From the NCBI GenBank assembly GCA_910577105.1, contig CAJTMB010000001.1:62001-126000 (forward strand): a DNA stretch of 64,000 nt. Direction: 5' to 3'. Each line of letters starts with the position of its first letter. Position 1 is the first letter of the stretch. Positions 54,123 through 64,000 of this stretch are shown piece by piece. The notes under the pieces are model-generated. The model searched no databases. It was not told where the DNA came from and saw only the letters and a list, made by a program, of their open reading frames with translations. This stretch comes from an uncultured Lachnospiraceae bacterium (GTDB taxonomy: Bacteria > Bacillota > Clostridia > Lachnospirales > Lachnospiraceae). Both the position numbers and the translations under genes were made by a program.

Positions 54123-54956
54123 TCACACCCGAAGGATTGCTTTTTCCTTAATAATAATCTGTCCATTCTTAAGAAGATGCCCTACGGCACGCTTAAACTC
54201 ATTTTTGCTCATCTGCATTTCCCGGCGGATTACCTCCGGGGATGCTTTGTCGTTAAAGGGAAGCGCTCCGTCAAAGCTGTCTATGACTTCCAATACTTTG
54301 GCGGCGTCAGCCTCAATCTGTAAATAAGCCTTTTCCCGGATACTCAAATCCAGCTTGCCGTCTTCTTTCACCGCAGTCACCCTGCCGGTAATCATGTCTC
54401 CCGGTTTGACTTCCCCATATAATTCCTTTTTGGGAATCAGTGCGGAATACTTGTCATCCACTGCAACAAACGCACCGAACTCCGGACTGGTTTCATAGAC
54501 GCATCCTGTCACTTTATCATCTTTCTGATACGGGCTTTCCGTTGAGAGATAGGGGTATACATTCATGGTGGCGCACAGCCTGCTGCTCTTATCAATGTAA
54601 AGGGAAACCAATGGATTATCACCGACCGCCACTCTGGAAGTCTGCTGTTTATAGGGGAGAAACAAATCCTTTTCCAGTCCCCAGTCCAAAAACGCACCGT
54701 ATTTATTTACATCCGCCACACGGAGCCGCGTCACTTCTCCCATTTTCAAAAGCGGTTCATTCACCGTGGCAATGATGCGGTCCCTGGAATCCCGGTATAT
54801 GAATACTTCCATTTTATCGCCCAGTTCCGTGCCGGCGGGAACCTGTCGGGCAGGAAGCAGCACACGCTCCTCCTTATCAGCCTCTTCTGTCAGGTAGACG
54901 CCAAATTCTACTGTTTTCACTACCGTTAATGTCTGTTTTTCACCCAGCTTAAACAT
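54123..54956 (-). CDS. cvfB: S1-domain RNA-binding protein (CvfB/YitL-like)
   Basis: This 277-residue protein has three S1-like OB domains (about 5-65, 68-130 and 140-210; GEVTRLRVADVNKYGAFLDWG and DKVTGCVYETSPEFGAFVAV) and a C-terminal winged-helix segment (FNDKASPEVIRREMQMSKNEFKRAVGHLLKNG). This is the layout of CvfB, an RNA-binding protein affecting virulence gene expression in Staphylococcus. It acts in the cytoplasm; its targets here are unknown. The acyl-ACP thioesterase gene lies 24 bases upstream. Confidence 0.92.
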   Translation of the reverse strand: MFKLGEKQTLTVVKTVEFGVYLTEEADKEERVLLPARQVPAGTELGDKMEVFIYRDSRDRIIATVNEPLLKMGEVTRLRVADVNKYGAFLDWGLEKDLFLPYKQQTSRVAVGDNPLVSLYIDKSSRLCATMNVYPYLSTESPYQKDDKVTGCVYETSPEFGAFVAVDDKYSALIPKKELYGEVKPGDMITGRVTAVKEDGKLDLSIREKAYLQIEADAAKVLEVIDSFDGALPFNDKASPEVIRREMQMSKNEFKRAVGHLLKNGQIIIKEKAILRV

Positions 54957-54980
54957 TTTTCACCCTTCTTTCCCCACTTT

Positions 54981-55712
54981 TTAAGAGTGGGAAAAACCTT
55001 CAAGTTCTACATTCACATAAATGGCACCGTTGGCATCCTGCAGGGAAACCACCCATATATCCTGTCCGTTTTCCCCTTTTCCATATGCCGCATAAGGATG
55101 CAGCACATCTCCCAGATATGCCTGTTTTTTATACTCTGCGCGCATCTGCGCCACCGGAAATTTTTCCGGCAGGACACTGAGGGCCATCCTCACATACTGC
55201 CCGTTGTTTACATGGTTATTTACATCCAGATGCCACGGCATAACCGTTATTTCATCTTTCTGCTCCCCGTGACCGGGAACTGCAATCTTGCGGCCTGCAT
55301 ACGGCATCGGCAGTTTTTCTTCCAATACATACTTCTCCAGCATCTCTTTTGAAGGATGTGCCGGTCCAAAACTACTGCTGTCCAAAAGAGTCCACAACGT
55401 ATTGGCCCTTGCAGCATATCCGCCTTTTGTATCCTTCATGAAAAAATTACGGTACCCAAAACATCCTTTAAAATCATACGGGAAAGTACCTACCGTAACA
55501 TGCTCACACAAACCGGGATACCTGTCCACCACTATCTGCCATGAGGAAAGCACCCATACCAGATTTCTTTCCCTCAGATATTGCAGACCCACTCCCAAAT
55601 CTTCTGAGTGAAAGGTAGAACAGTCCTGAAAATAATCCAGCATCGCCTCCAAAGTAAGCCTGCCATCGCTGTCCGTTTCACTGTATCTGATTCTGCTTTC
55701 AAAACTATACAT
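54981..55712 (-). CDS. Acyl-ACP thioesterase
   Basis: This 243-residue protein has two hotdog-fold halves, as in bacterial relatives of plant FatA/FatB. The N-terminal half begins SFESRIRYSETDSDGRLTL and includes WVLSSWQIVVDRYP; the C-terminal half holds MPWHLDVNNHVNNGQYVRMAL, with the Asn-His catalytic region. It releases fatty acids from acyl carrier protein. Such genes are common in gut Clostridia and lactobacilli. It lies 24 bases downstream of the CPBP protease gene. Confidence 0.92.
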   Translation of the reverse strand: MYSFESRIRYSETDSDGRLTLEAMLDYFQDCSTFHSEDLGVGLQYLRERNLVWVLSSWQIVVDRYPGLCEHVTVGTFPYDFKGCFGYRNFFMKDTKGGYAARANTLWTLLDSSSFGPAHPSKEMLEKYVLEEKLPMPYAGRKIAVPGHGEQKDEITVMPWHLDVNNHVNNGQYVRMALSVLPEKFPVAQMRAEYKKQAYLGDVLHPYAAYGKGENGQDIWVVSLQDANGAIYVNVELEGFSHS

Positions 55713-55736
55713 ATCTTCTCCACTTCCGCAAAGGCA

Positions 55737-56750
55737 TTATTCCAACAACTGCATGACAATCATTACAATCCAGAACAGGCTAAACAGAATCATGCCCACA
55801 TTCAAAATCATCGTGGAAAACCGCTTTCCTTTCGGCAGAACAGAACCGCCTGCCAGCCGAAAACGTTTCCTGTATACAATTAAAAGAACAATTCCTGCAA
55901 TGACAACGCCAAAAAGGAATAAAAGATACAGGAAAAATACCAAAAGCCCCGGAAGCACATCCGCCATGGCCTGCATGATGACCCTCTCATCCTGTGAAGC
56001 CATAGCCGCATTAAGTGCGTCATAGTCCATCAGCCTTAGTAACAAGGGGGCTATTACGCCTCCCACAAAATTAACCGCCATATGTAACGCAATGGTGTAC
56101 TGAATCTTACCTGTCCTGACATATAGGAAAGCAAGAAACATTCCCAGCGTAAACGCATAAACAAACTGGGAAAGATTTCCATGAAACAATCCAAACATCA
56201 GTCCCGAAAGCACTATCGCCACACCCTGCCCGTAGCGAACCGCCCTGTCCACCAACAGTTTACGAAAAATCAGTTCCTCCATAACCGGCGCACAGATTAC
56301 CATGACAAAAAAACTGGTCAGCGGATGAATGGACGTGGCAACCTCCTGTATCACATTGTTTACCGGTGTACCCTTTACCATGCCGATTATAAAAGTGATA
56401 AATGTCCCGATAATATTACTGCAATACATAATGGAATAACACATTATCATGGCTATCATCAGCTTGCCAAAGGACATGGAATGCTTTTCAACTTTCACAG
56501 CCGGCACACTCCGAATCATCAGCATCATCAACGGCATGCTTATCAGATACATCAACGCCATATTGCACAACAGGCTGATATTAGGGTCATTCAGAATATC
56601 AGGGAAAAATTTCTTTATAACTGCCACTGCACACAACTGTAGGGCATAAATCACAAGCGTCCCCAGAAAATACATAAGCCCTATCGAAGAGAAATGTTTT
56701 CTTCCCTGCTTTACCACGGCTTCCGGTGTATATAACGGCATAGTATCCAT
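55737..56750 (-). CDS. CPBP-family intramembrane metalloprotease
   Basis: This ~337-residue protein has about eight membrane helices and the Abi/CPBP motifs: EELIFRKLLVDR near 170, FGLFHGNLSQF near 205 and HMAVNFVGG near 240, giving the Glu-Glu, His and His/Asn metal site. Family members cleave within or near membranes, for example in peptide processing or immunity to bacteriocins; the substrate here is unknown. ATG 56750 has AGGAGG eight bases upstream. Confidence 0.92.
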   Translation of the reverse strand: MDTMPLYTPEAVVKQGRKHFSSIGLMYFLGTLVIYALQLCAVAVIKKFFPDILNDPNISLLCNMALMYLISMPLMMLMIRSVPAVKVEKHSMSFGKLMIAMIMCYSIMYCSNIIGTFITFIIGMVKGTPVNNVIQEVATSIHPLTSFFVMVICAPVMEELIFRKLLVDRAVRYGQGVAIVLSGLMFGLFHGNLSQFVYAFTLGMFLAFLYVRTGKIQYTIALHMAVNFVGGVIAPLLLRLMDYDALNAAMASQDERVIMQAMADVLPGLLVFFLYLLFLFGVVIAGIVLLIVYRKRFRLAGGSVLPKGKRFSTMILNVGMILFSLFWIVMIVMQLLE

Positions 56751-56875
56751 AATCAATTCCTCCTAAACAAAATTTATTATACTCCAATTCTTTTATTTCC
56801 ACAAGTGTTCCCGCATCCGAGCTTGTGTCAAACTACTGCGCACTTATGATTCTATCTCCGGCATTTGACAAACAA

Positions 56876-57063
56876 CTATACTTTTCTCCTTCTTCCGGCA
56901 AACAAAGCAATCGCCACAAAGAGAAACAAAAAGCAAGCATTACAATCACTATAGAAGGTACAGAACCCGGAATAAGCATTTGAAAAAAGCAGAAACACAA
57001 ACCAAATCGGAAGCGCCTTTTTTAATACATGTATATTCCATAAGCTAACTCATTGGTTTTCAT
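56876..57063 (-). pseudogene. Decayed small membrane-protein gene
   Basis: A good GAGGTGACAAG-ATG at 57063 opens MKTNELAYGIYMY and then meets a TAA. Beyond it, coding-like hydrophobic segments continue but switch frame: KKALPIWFVFLLF, then IPGSVPSIVIVMLAF, then FLFLFVAIALFAGRRRKV ending at TAG (56876). Joined, they would make a ~60-residue membrane protein. No single frame covers it, so I read it as a remnant with at least one stop and two frameshifts. The 380-base gap between the CPBP gene and tRNA-Gln holds nothing else but the tRNA terminator. Confidence 0.35.
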
Positions 57064-57103
57064 CTTGTCACCTCGGAATACCTCTAAACACTGTATTTAC
57101 ATG

Positions 57104-57131
57104 CAAAAAAAGAAACTGTTCTCACAGTTTC
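57104..57131 (-). terminator. Intrinsic terminator of tRNA-Gln
   Basis: GAAACTGT (57112-57119) pairs with ACAGTTTC (57124-57131) around a four-base loop, and seven to eight T residues follow on the minus strand, directly downstream of the tRNA. Confidence 0.9.
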
Positions 57132-57137
57132 CCAGAA

Positions 57138-57209
57138 CAGGGCTACAAGGATTCGAACCTTGAAATGACGGAGTCAGAGTCCGTTGCCTTACCGTTTGGC
57201 GATAGCCCT
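57138..57209 (-). tRNA. tRNA-Gln (anticodon CTG)
   Basis: A complete 72-base cloverleaf on the minus strand: acceptor stem AGGGCTA/TAGCCCT with discriminator G, D-arm in CGCCAAACGGTAAGGC, anticodon stem ACGGA/TCCGT with loop CTCTGAC (anticodon CTG, reading CAG), and T-loop TTCGAAT. The 3' CCA is not encoded. The body resembles bacterial tRNA-Gln. It has its own promoter and terminator. Confidence 0.95.
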
Positions 57210-57228
57210 TTATGCGATTACTTTATGC

Positions 57229-57257
57229 ATTATACATGAAGTATATCCAATTTGCAA
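57229..57257 (-). promoter_or_regulatory. Sigma-A promoter of tRNA-Gln
   Basis: On the minus strand -35 TTGCAA (57252-57257) and a consensus -10 TATAAT (57229-57234) are separated by 17 bases, about 20 bases upstream of the tRNA 5' end. Confidence 0.8.
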
Positions 57258-57290
57258 TACCCAATTCAAAAAAAATCTTAAAAAATCTTT

Positions 57291-57332
57291 GCCGGATGGC
57301 CTTTGAAATCATTTTCCAAAGGTACATCCGGC
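57291..57332 (-). terminator. Intrinsic terminator of the glutamine synthetase gene
   Basis: GCCGGATG and CATCCGGC, with inner CCTTTG/CAAAGG, form a long stem. On the minus strand AAAGATTTTTTAAG follows. It lies 21 bases after the glnN stop. Confidence 0.82.
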
Positions 57333-57352
57333 ATTACAATTCACATCATACC

Positions 57353-59464
<2,112 letters not shown>

Positions 59465-59514
59465 ATCTTCCTCCCTTTCTGCACAGGCAGCCAAAAAGCC
59501 CTGTCCCATGAAGT

Positions 59515-59547
59515 AAAAAAGTGCTCCAAAATAAACTTTTGGAACAC
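59515..59547 (-). promoter_or_regulatory. Terminator-like hairpin in the glnN leader (putative attenuator)
   Basis: On the minus strand GTGTTCCAAAA pairs with TTTTGGAGCAC (one mismatch, five-base loop), followed by TTTTTTAC, all between the promoter and the start codon and 51 bases before the ATG. Further hairpins lie upstream (CAATTCTTAAAGAATTG and CGGA/TCCG). No known riboswitch consensus was recognised. Confidence 0.6.
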
Positions 59548-59687
59548 CCTTGTTCAAGATACCTGTATTTCGGAATTTCACTCCGTTTTTTATAAGATAT
59601 CCCAATTCTTTAAGAATTGCAAGACTGAAAATCAATTTCTATCACTTTAACATATTTAGACAAATATTTGGGCAATTCACTGTTCAC

Positions 59688-59716
59688 ATTTTACAATAGC
59701 ACAATTTGTCAGTCAA
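59688..59716 (-). promoter_or_regulatory. Sigma-A promoter of glnN
   Basis: On the minus strand -35 TTGACT (59711-59716) and -10 TAAAAT (59688-59693) are separated by 17 bases. The start point would be near 59681, about 217 bases before the glnN start codon. Confidence 0.75.
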
Positions 59717-59744
59717 TTATTTTTTTCATAAACAGGAAAAATCA

Positions 59745-61217
59745 TTACATAGCCTCGCCAGATTGCAATATCCTTGACAAATTATCAATACTCTTCTGCA
59801 CAGATTCCATGGCCTCCATTACCGCTTCAACGGAAACAACCTGCTCTTCCGTGGAAGTACTGATTTCCTTTGTGGATTCGGCGGCATTTTCTGAGATGTC
59901 TGCCAGTTTTTCCATGGACGAATGCATGTTCTCCTTCAAATCGGAAATGTTTTGTAACTCCCGGCTCAACTCACCGATGATGCCCACAACCTCTTTGGAA
60001 GATTCAATCATTGTCTTAAATACGTCTACGGTAATATTCAACCTGCCTGCCGATTCCGATACAATGGAACTGTTATGGTTCATCGTATCACGGGTACTCT
60101 GCACGATGCTGACGATTTCCTTGAGGATTTCATCAATTTTATTTGTGGAAACTGCAGACTGTTCGGAAAGCTTTTTAATCTCCTCCGCAACCACGGCAAA
60201 GCCCTTTCCGGCCTCACCTGCCCGTGCTGCTTCTATGGCAGCGTTTAAAGCAAGGAGGTTTGTCTGTTCGGCAATTCCGGAAATGGTATCAATGATATTA
60301 CCGATTAGAGCAGACTTTTCCGATAATATTTCAATTTCTTTGGATGCATGTTCCGTGGATTCAATATTTTCCTGAAATTTCTCGGTTAATTCCTCGATAG
60401 AGGCAATACCGGTATCGTTATTTTCCTTCAAAGTATTCATATGTACGACAGTGGTATTTACTTTTTCTTCGGAAATGCTGAGTTTATCGGCAAGGTCGTT
60501 AAAAAGCGCAAGACTGCCCGTTACCTCAAGAGTCTGAACATCGGAATCCGATGCAATCCGCTTTGTGGTATCGGCAATTTTCTGTGACAGACTGCTAAAC
60601 GCATCCAGGGAACCGTAAATATTGGCTGAGGACTCTTTCAGGTTATCAAAGGCATCGTTGACATTTTCAATCAAATCTGCCATTTTTTCTTCTTTTGTTT
60701 CCACCGTTTCAAAGAGTTTATAAGTTCTCATCGAAATAACATAAGCCGTCATAACGCCTAACATAAACACCAGCATGATAAAAATCCAGACAGGAAGATT
60801 ATGCATCAGCAGATAGGAATCCGGGAAAATAATCATGGCTATGGCATTGACCGCTACGGTAACAACTGCATTCACCAGAACAACCGATTTATCATAATAA
60901 GCAATGGACAAAACCAAAATCAGAAAATACGCCTGCGTCATGGCGCCGAATTTTCCGTCATTGGCAAACACAATTACCACTGCACCGACAACAGGCAGGA
61001 TGGATACATAAAGATACTTGGCAATCCTCCCCAATTTCTTTTCAAATAATTTCGTCAGGATGCCGAACAAAGACATCAGGAATACAATGGCATCCATCAT
61101 GGTACCGCCCAAAAATAACATGACAAACGTAAAAGCAACCACCGGAATGAATGTGTTCGCAAGGAACATGATAAAATTCATTTGTTTTTCTTCATTTTGA
61201 AGTATATTCAGATTCAT
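59745..61217 (-). CDS. Methyl-accepting chemotaxis protein with polytopic membrane domain
   Basis: This ~490-residue receptor has about six membrane helices in residues 15-175, no obvious large extracytoplasmic sensor and no HAMP domain, then a long cytoplasmic coiled coil with the signalling hairpin: [21 protein letters not shown] near 370 and flanking methylation-type helices. It would signal to CheA/CheW, sensing perhaps through its membrane or linker region. ATG 61217 has GGGGAGGG upstream. It agrees with the motility suggested by the flagellar genes. Confidence 0.92.
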   Translation of the reverse strand: MNLNILQNEEKQMNFIMFLANTFIPVVAFTFVMLFLGGTMMDAIVFLMSLFGILTKLFEKKLGRIAKYLYVSILPVVGAVVIVFANDGKFGAMTQAYFLILVLSIAYYDKSVVLVNAVVTVAVNAIAMIIFPDSYLLMHNLPVWIFIMLVFMLGVMTAYVISMRTYKLFETVETKEEKMADLIENVNDAFDNLKESSANIYGSLDAFSSLSQKIADTTKRIASDSDVQTLEVTGSLALFNDLADKLSISEEKVNTTVVHMNTLKENNDTGIASIEELTEKFQENIESTEHASKEIEILSEKSALIGNIIDTISGIAEQTNLLALNAAIEAARAGEAGKGFAVVAEEIKKLSEQSAVSTNKIDEILKEIVSIVQSTRDTMNHNSSIVSESAGRLNITVDVFKTMIESSKEVVGIIGELSRELQNISDLKENMHSSMEKLADISENAAESTKEISTSTEEQVVSVEAVMEAMESVQKSIDNLSRILQSGEAM

Positions 61218-61259
61218 TTCAATCCCTCCCCTTAAGTAACTTAACAAACATTCTAATGT

Positions 61260-61289
61260 ATTATATCACAAAAAAGCAACTCAGTTCAA
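61260..61289 (-). promoter_or_regulatory. Sigma-A-type promoter of the chemoreceptor gene
   Basis: On the minus strand -35 TTGAAC (61284-61289, inside the last codons of the upstream gene) and -10 TATAAT (61260-61265) are separated by 18 bases. No sigma-28 (flagellar) consensus was seen instead. Confidence 0.6.
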
Positions 61290-62561
61290 TTCCGTTTTTT
61301 TCACCCGCAGAAGGTCAAATTTTGCCGGTACATCCGATAGTTTCAGCCAGACAGTCTGCCCGGGATGGGGACAGCTTTCCATCGGCTGAAATGCCTCATC
61401 CCACATTCCTTCCACTATGACAGAACTGTCATTACCATCCGGCTTCATGATTTCTATGCTGTCACCCACCGAAAATTTATTGCGCTGTTTAATACGGGCA
61501 AGAGTATTCCCCTGAAATGCTTTGGGGAAATCATCCGTGCATTGCCCCACCTCCTCCACAGTTCCCAGATAGACATAGTCATTAACATAGGTATTGTTGT
61601 CATAAATCTGGGTGGTCTCATCAGGTTTTCCAAAATAAAATCCTGTAGTAAACTGGCGGTATGTGCATTTTGCAATCTCTTCCTTGTACCATGCCAGATT
61701 TTCTCTGTATTTCTGTACCGAAACAAAATAATCATCAATTGCCTTACGATATGTTCTTGCTGCTACAGCCACATACAGCGCCGTCTTCATACGTCCTTCA
61801 ATTTTAAAACTGTTAATACCGGAAGCAACCATCTGGGGAATATGCCCAATCATGCATAAGTCTTTGGAATTAAAAAGGAAAGTCCCCCGCTCATTTTCAT
61901 AAACAGGCAGATATTCGTCCGGTCTGGTCTCCTCCACAACGGCATATTTCCAACGGCAGGGATGCGTACATTCTCCTTTGTTGGCATCCCGTCCCGTAAA
62001 ATAACTGCTCAGCAGGCATCTTCCCGAATAAGATATGCACATAGCCCCATGGACAAAACTTTCTATTTCCATCTCCTTTGGAATCTGCTTTCTGATTTCC
62101 GCTATTTCGCGCAGGGATAATTCCCTTGCGGAAACCACTCGTTTTGCCCCCTGTTCCCACCAGAACCGGTATGTCTGGTAATTTGTATTATTTGCCTGTG
62201 TGGAAATATGGATTTCCATGCCGGGACAAATTTCTTTTGCCAGCATAAACATGCCGGGGTCAGAGATAATCAGCGCATCCGGCGCTTCAGGCTGCATGGC
62301 GGCGAGTTCCGCAAAATAACTGCGCGCACCGTCCAAATCTTCATTGTGCGCCAGAATGTTTGCCGTCACATAAACTTTTGCCCCATGGGCATGGGCAAAA
62401 ACAATGCCCTCCGCCATTTCTTCCATGGAGAAATTTTTGGCCTTTGCCCGAAGTCCAAACGCCTCTCCCCCGATATATACTGCATCCGCACCAAAGCACA
62501 CTGCGGTTTTGAGCACCTCCAGGCTGCTTGCGGGAATCAGAAGTTCCGGTTTTTCTCTCAT
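61281..62561 (-). CDS. U32-family protein, probable tRNA hydroxylation protein (YrrO/TrhP-like)
   Basis: This ~426-residue protein has the U32 signature MEIESFVHGAMC...YSGRCLLSSYF...GECTHPCRW (near 165-210) with the cysteines thought to bind a cluster, and KPELLIPASSLEVLKTAV at the start. Although named peptidases, members such as TrhP act in tRNA wobble-uridine hydroxylation using prephenate-dependent chemistry. The neighbouring gene resembles TrmR, which methylates that product, so this role is likely. ATG 62561 has GGAGGATG upstream, and the stop of the methyltransferase gene lies two bases before it. Confidence 0.9.
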   Translation of the reverse strand: MREKPELLIPASSLEVLKTAVCFGADAVYIGGEAFGLRAKAKNFSMEEMAEGIVFAHAHGAKVYVTANILAHNEDLDGARSYFAELAAMQPEAPDALIISDPGMFMLAKEICPGMEIHISTQANNTNYQTYRFWWEQGAKRVVSARELSLREIAEIRKQIPKEMEIESFVHGAMCISYSGRCLLSSYFTGRDANKGECTHPCRWKYAVVEETRPDEYLPVYENERGTFLFNSKDLCMIGHIPQMVASGINSFKIEGRMKTALYVAVAARTYRKAIDDYFVSVQKYRENLAWYKEEIAKCTYRQFTTGFYFGKPDETTQIYDNNTYVNDYVYLGTVEEVGQCTDDFPKAFQGNTLARIKQRNKFSVGDSIEIMKPDGNDSSVIVEGMWDEAFQPMESCPHPGQTVWLKLSDVPAKFDLLRVKKTELN

Positions 62562-62562
62562 T

Positions 62563-63210
62563 TCATCCTCCAACCTTTACGCTCAGGGCAACACCGTCCC
62601 CTGCCTGTAAAATAACAGTTTCCAGTTCTTCCCGATGGGTCAGTTCATACAGATATTCCCGCATTCTTGAGTGAATCGTGCGGTTCCTTCTGGTAACCGC
62701 AAAACGGGATTCAAGCACATCCCCATCCTGTAACACGTTATCCGATATAAGCAGCCCTCCGTCAGAAAGAAGCCGCATTACATCCTGCAGAAAATGAATG
62801 TACTGCCCTTTGGCCGCATCCATAAATATCAGGTCATAAGAGCCGTCCAATGTTTTGAGGATATCCGCCGCATCCCCTTCCAGCAGGGTAATGTTTTCTT
62901 CTTTTCCAGCTGCCTTGAAATTTTTCTTCGCTACGGGAATCCGTTTCTCATATTTTTCTATGGTGGTAATATGGCAGTCCTTTGGCGCATATTCACTCAT
63001 TAACAGTGCGGAAAATCCCACTGCGGTTCCCACTTCCAAAATCTGCATCGGCTTCTTTACCGCCAGCAGAAAACGAAGCAGGCTCTGCGTCTGAGGGCGG
63101 ATAATGGGCACATCGTCCGCCTTTGCTTCCTGTTCCAACTGATTTAAAAAAGGCGTGTTGCCTTTATCAAACGAGTTAATAAAGGCAACCATTCTTTCAT
63201 TCGTTATCAT
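62563..63210 (-). CDS. SAM-dependent O-methyltransferase (TrmR/YrrM-like)
   Basis: This 215-residue class I methyltransferase has the SAM loop ILEVGTAVGFSALLMS near 60, an acidic ribose-binding TTIEKYEKR and DLIFMDAAKGQYIHF with the metal-binding aspartate, as in caffeoyl-CoA O-methyltransferase relatives. B. subtilis YrrM (TrmR) methylates 5-hydroxyuridine at tRNA position 34. The order here (MltG-like, this gene, U32 protein) parallels yrrL-yrrM-yrrN/O in Bacillus, supporting the assignment. Confidence 0.9.
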   Translation of the reverse strand: MITNERMVAFINSFDKGNTPFLNQLEQEAKADDVPIIRPQTQSLLRFLLAVKKPMQILEVGTAVGFSALLMSEYAPKDCHITTIEKYEKRIPVAKKNFKAAGKEENITLLEGDAADILKTLDGSYDLIFMDAAKGQYIHFLQDVMRLLSDGGLLISDNVLQDGDVLESRFAVTRRNRTIHSRMREYLYELTHREELETVILQAGDGVALSVKVGG

Positions 63211-63224
63211 TGTTCTTTTCCGTT

Positions 63225-63614
63225 CTATTCTTCTGTTTCACCGGTTTCTTCTTTTTCCACCGCCATGACTCCCATCATTTCTTCCATGGTCATGGAAGTG
63301 TTGAGGGTATATACGCCCGGCTGCAGTTTATCCTTATAACGGGAAAGCAGGTTTTGAATATAAAACAGTTTGGCATCTTTGATTAATCCTTTGGTTTCCA
63401 GTATCTGACCTATCTGAAGGGGGCTTTTTCCCACCGTGATTTCCACAACCACATCCATTCCCGGACTTTCCGATACCGGTGGCTCCTGAAAAACACGGTA
63501 ACCGTAATCATACGCCACCACTGCCGCCTTGTAAACCAAAACGATTACCACTATTGCAAACACTACTTTCAGCACCGTTCCAATGACGGCCGTTACCATC
63601 TGTCTGGTATTCAT
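63225..63614 (-). CDS. MltG-like protein lacking the transglycosylase domain
   Basis: This 129-residue protein has one membrane helix (about 10-32) and a LysM-like subdomain (about 55-118; VVVEITVGKSPLQIGQILETKG, FYIQNLLSRYKDKLQPGVYTLNTSM), matching the N-terminal part of endolytic transglycosylase MltG (YrrL). The catalytic YceG domain with its glutamate is missing; the frame ends cleanly in an acidic tail (EKEETGETEE). It stands where yrrL stands in Bacillus. It may be a reduced regulator or scaffold at the wall; whether a full MltG exists elsewhere is unknown. Confidence 0.82.
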   Translation of the reverse strand: MNTRQMVTAVIGTVLKVVFAIVVIVLVYKAAVVAYDYGYRVFQEPPVSESPGMDVVVEITVGKSPLQIGQILETKGLIKDAKLFYIQNLLSRYKDKLQPGVYTLNTSMTMEEMMGVMAVEKEETGETEE

Positions 63615-63625
63615 GTCAATGCCTC

Positions 63626-63961
63626 CTATACCGTCAAATCAAAATCAAGGGATTCCGTCACCCTGATATTTATCATCTGCATCATCCTGCAGAAAGCCAG
63701 TTCCGCTGCCAGAAAGTCTGCAACAAGTGGGTTTTCACGAAATTTTTCATACTTTTGTTCAAATTCATCCATCTTGTGGAATAATTCTTTGTCATCGCTT
63801 CGGTTCTGCATTTCGTAATTGCGGATTCTGAATTCGTCTATCTGTTCCTTGAGTTTCGGAATACGGCCTACTTTATCCTTTTCCCGCTCATAGTCCTGAT
63901 ATTCCTGTGTTTTCTTTATCGCCGCATTCAGATTTTCAATAGCATCATCCAATTCCGACAT
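63626..63961 (-). CDS. YlbF/YmcA-family protein
   Basis: This ~111-residue helical protein is typical of the YlbF/YmcA family: IKKTQEYQDYEREKDKV near the start, LKEQIDEFRIRNYEMQ and ENPLVADFLAAELAFCRMMQ. In B. subtilis YlbF, YmcA and YaaT form a complex that aids RNase Y mRNA processing and affects biofilm and sporulation. ATG 63961 (MSELDDA) has AAAGGTGG six bases upstream; an ATG two codons earlier abuts that site. The last 39 bases of the window hold nothing recognisable. Confidence 0.88.
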   Translation of the reverse strand: MSELDDAIENLNAAIKKTQEYQDYEREKDKVGRIPKLKEQIDEFRIRNYEMQNRSDDKELFHKMDEFEQKYEKFRENPLVADFLAAELAFCRMMQMINIRVTESLDFDLTV

Positions 63962-64000
63962 TTCCATCCACCTTTCATTTGTGTCATACTTCCATGATAA

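Overview
The window reads as chromosomal DNA of a motile, spore-forming Firmicute of the class Clostridia, most likely a Lachnospiraceae member. The evidence is the gene order around cdaA-cdaR-glmM, mbl next to flagellar rod genes, ftsE-ftsX-M23-ctpA and the yrrL/yrrM/yrrO-like trio, plus strong AGGAGG ribosome binding sites and a tRNA-Gln without an encoded CCA. Nearly everything lies on the minus strand, so transcription runs from high to low coordinates. Three plus-strand genes (AraC regulator, DUF212 protein, DUF3048 lipoprotein) are the exception.

Positions 1-25405 hold a surface-glycan cluster. It contains a GDP-mannose/GDP-fucose block (manC, fcl, gmd) with a GtrB-like glycosyltransferase, a priming phosphoglycosyltransferase, a Wzz-type length regulator fused to a dead tyrosine-kinase-like domain, an EpsG/Wzy-type polymerase, at least seven glycosyltransferases, a large polytopic membrane protein, a GT52-like sialyltransferase homologue and an MsbA/PglK-type ABC flippase. 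It ends with a pseudaminic acid block (pseF, a pseI-acetyltransferase fusion, and pseG running off the left edge). The genes from gmd to pseG overlap or nearly abut in several blocks. The likely product is a fucose- and pseudaminate-containing polymer or flagellin/S-layer glycan. Two repeat-rich gaps (18424-18674 and 20475-20810) and a stand-alone Spo0A DNA-binding domain interrupt the cluster.

Positions 25557-37121 are mostly housekeeping: divergent AraC regulator, DUF212 protein and YerB-like lipoprotein; then HPr, GlmM, CdaR and CdaA (c-di-AMP and cell wall), two unknown membrane proteins, a YvyF-like zinc-ribbon protein, ComF and RecD2. Positions 37226-45298 carry mbl with flagellar rod genes and uvrB-uvrA. 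A small AT-richer insert (GNAT and a small unknown ORF) precedes the cell-division hydrolase operon ftsE-ftsX-M23-ctpA, headed by a PucR-type regulator.

Positions 51863-64000 contain a second GT-C-like membrane protein, a YjfB-like motility protein, a CvfB-like S1 protein, an acyl-ACP thioesterase, a CPBP protease, a decayed small membrane gene, tRNA-Gln, type III glutamine synthetase with an attenuator-like leader, a chemoreceptor, and a tRNA-wobble-uridine modification pair (U32 protein and TrmR-like methyltransferase) with a catalytic-domain-less MltG-like protein and a YlbF-family protein.

The most unusual signal is a pair of long perfect hairpins (20517-20694 and 53908-54112). They share a conserved interior but have unrelated, perfectly self-complementary outer arms of 34 and 42 bp. 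No CRISPR array, integrase, transposase or recognisable riboswitch was seen.
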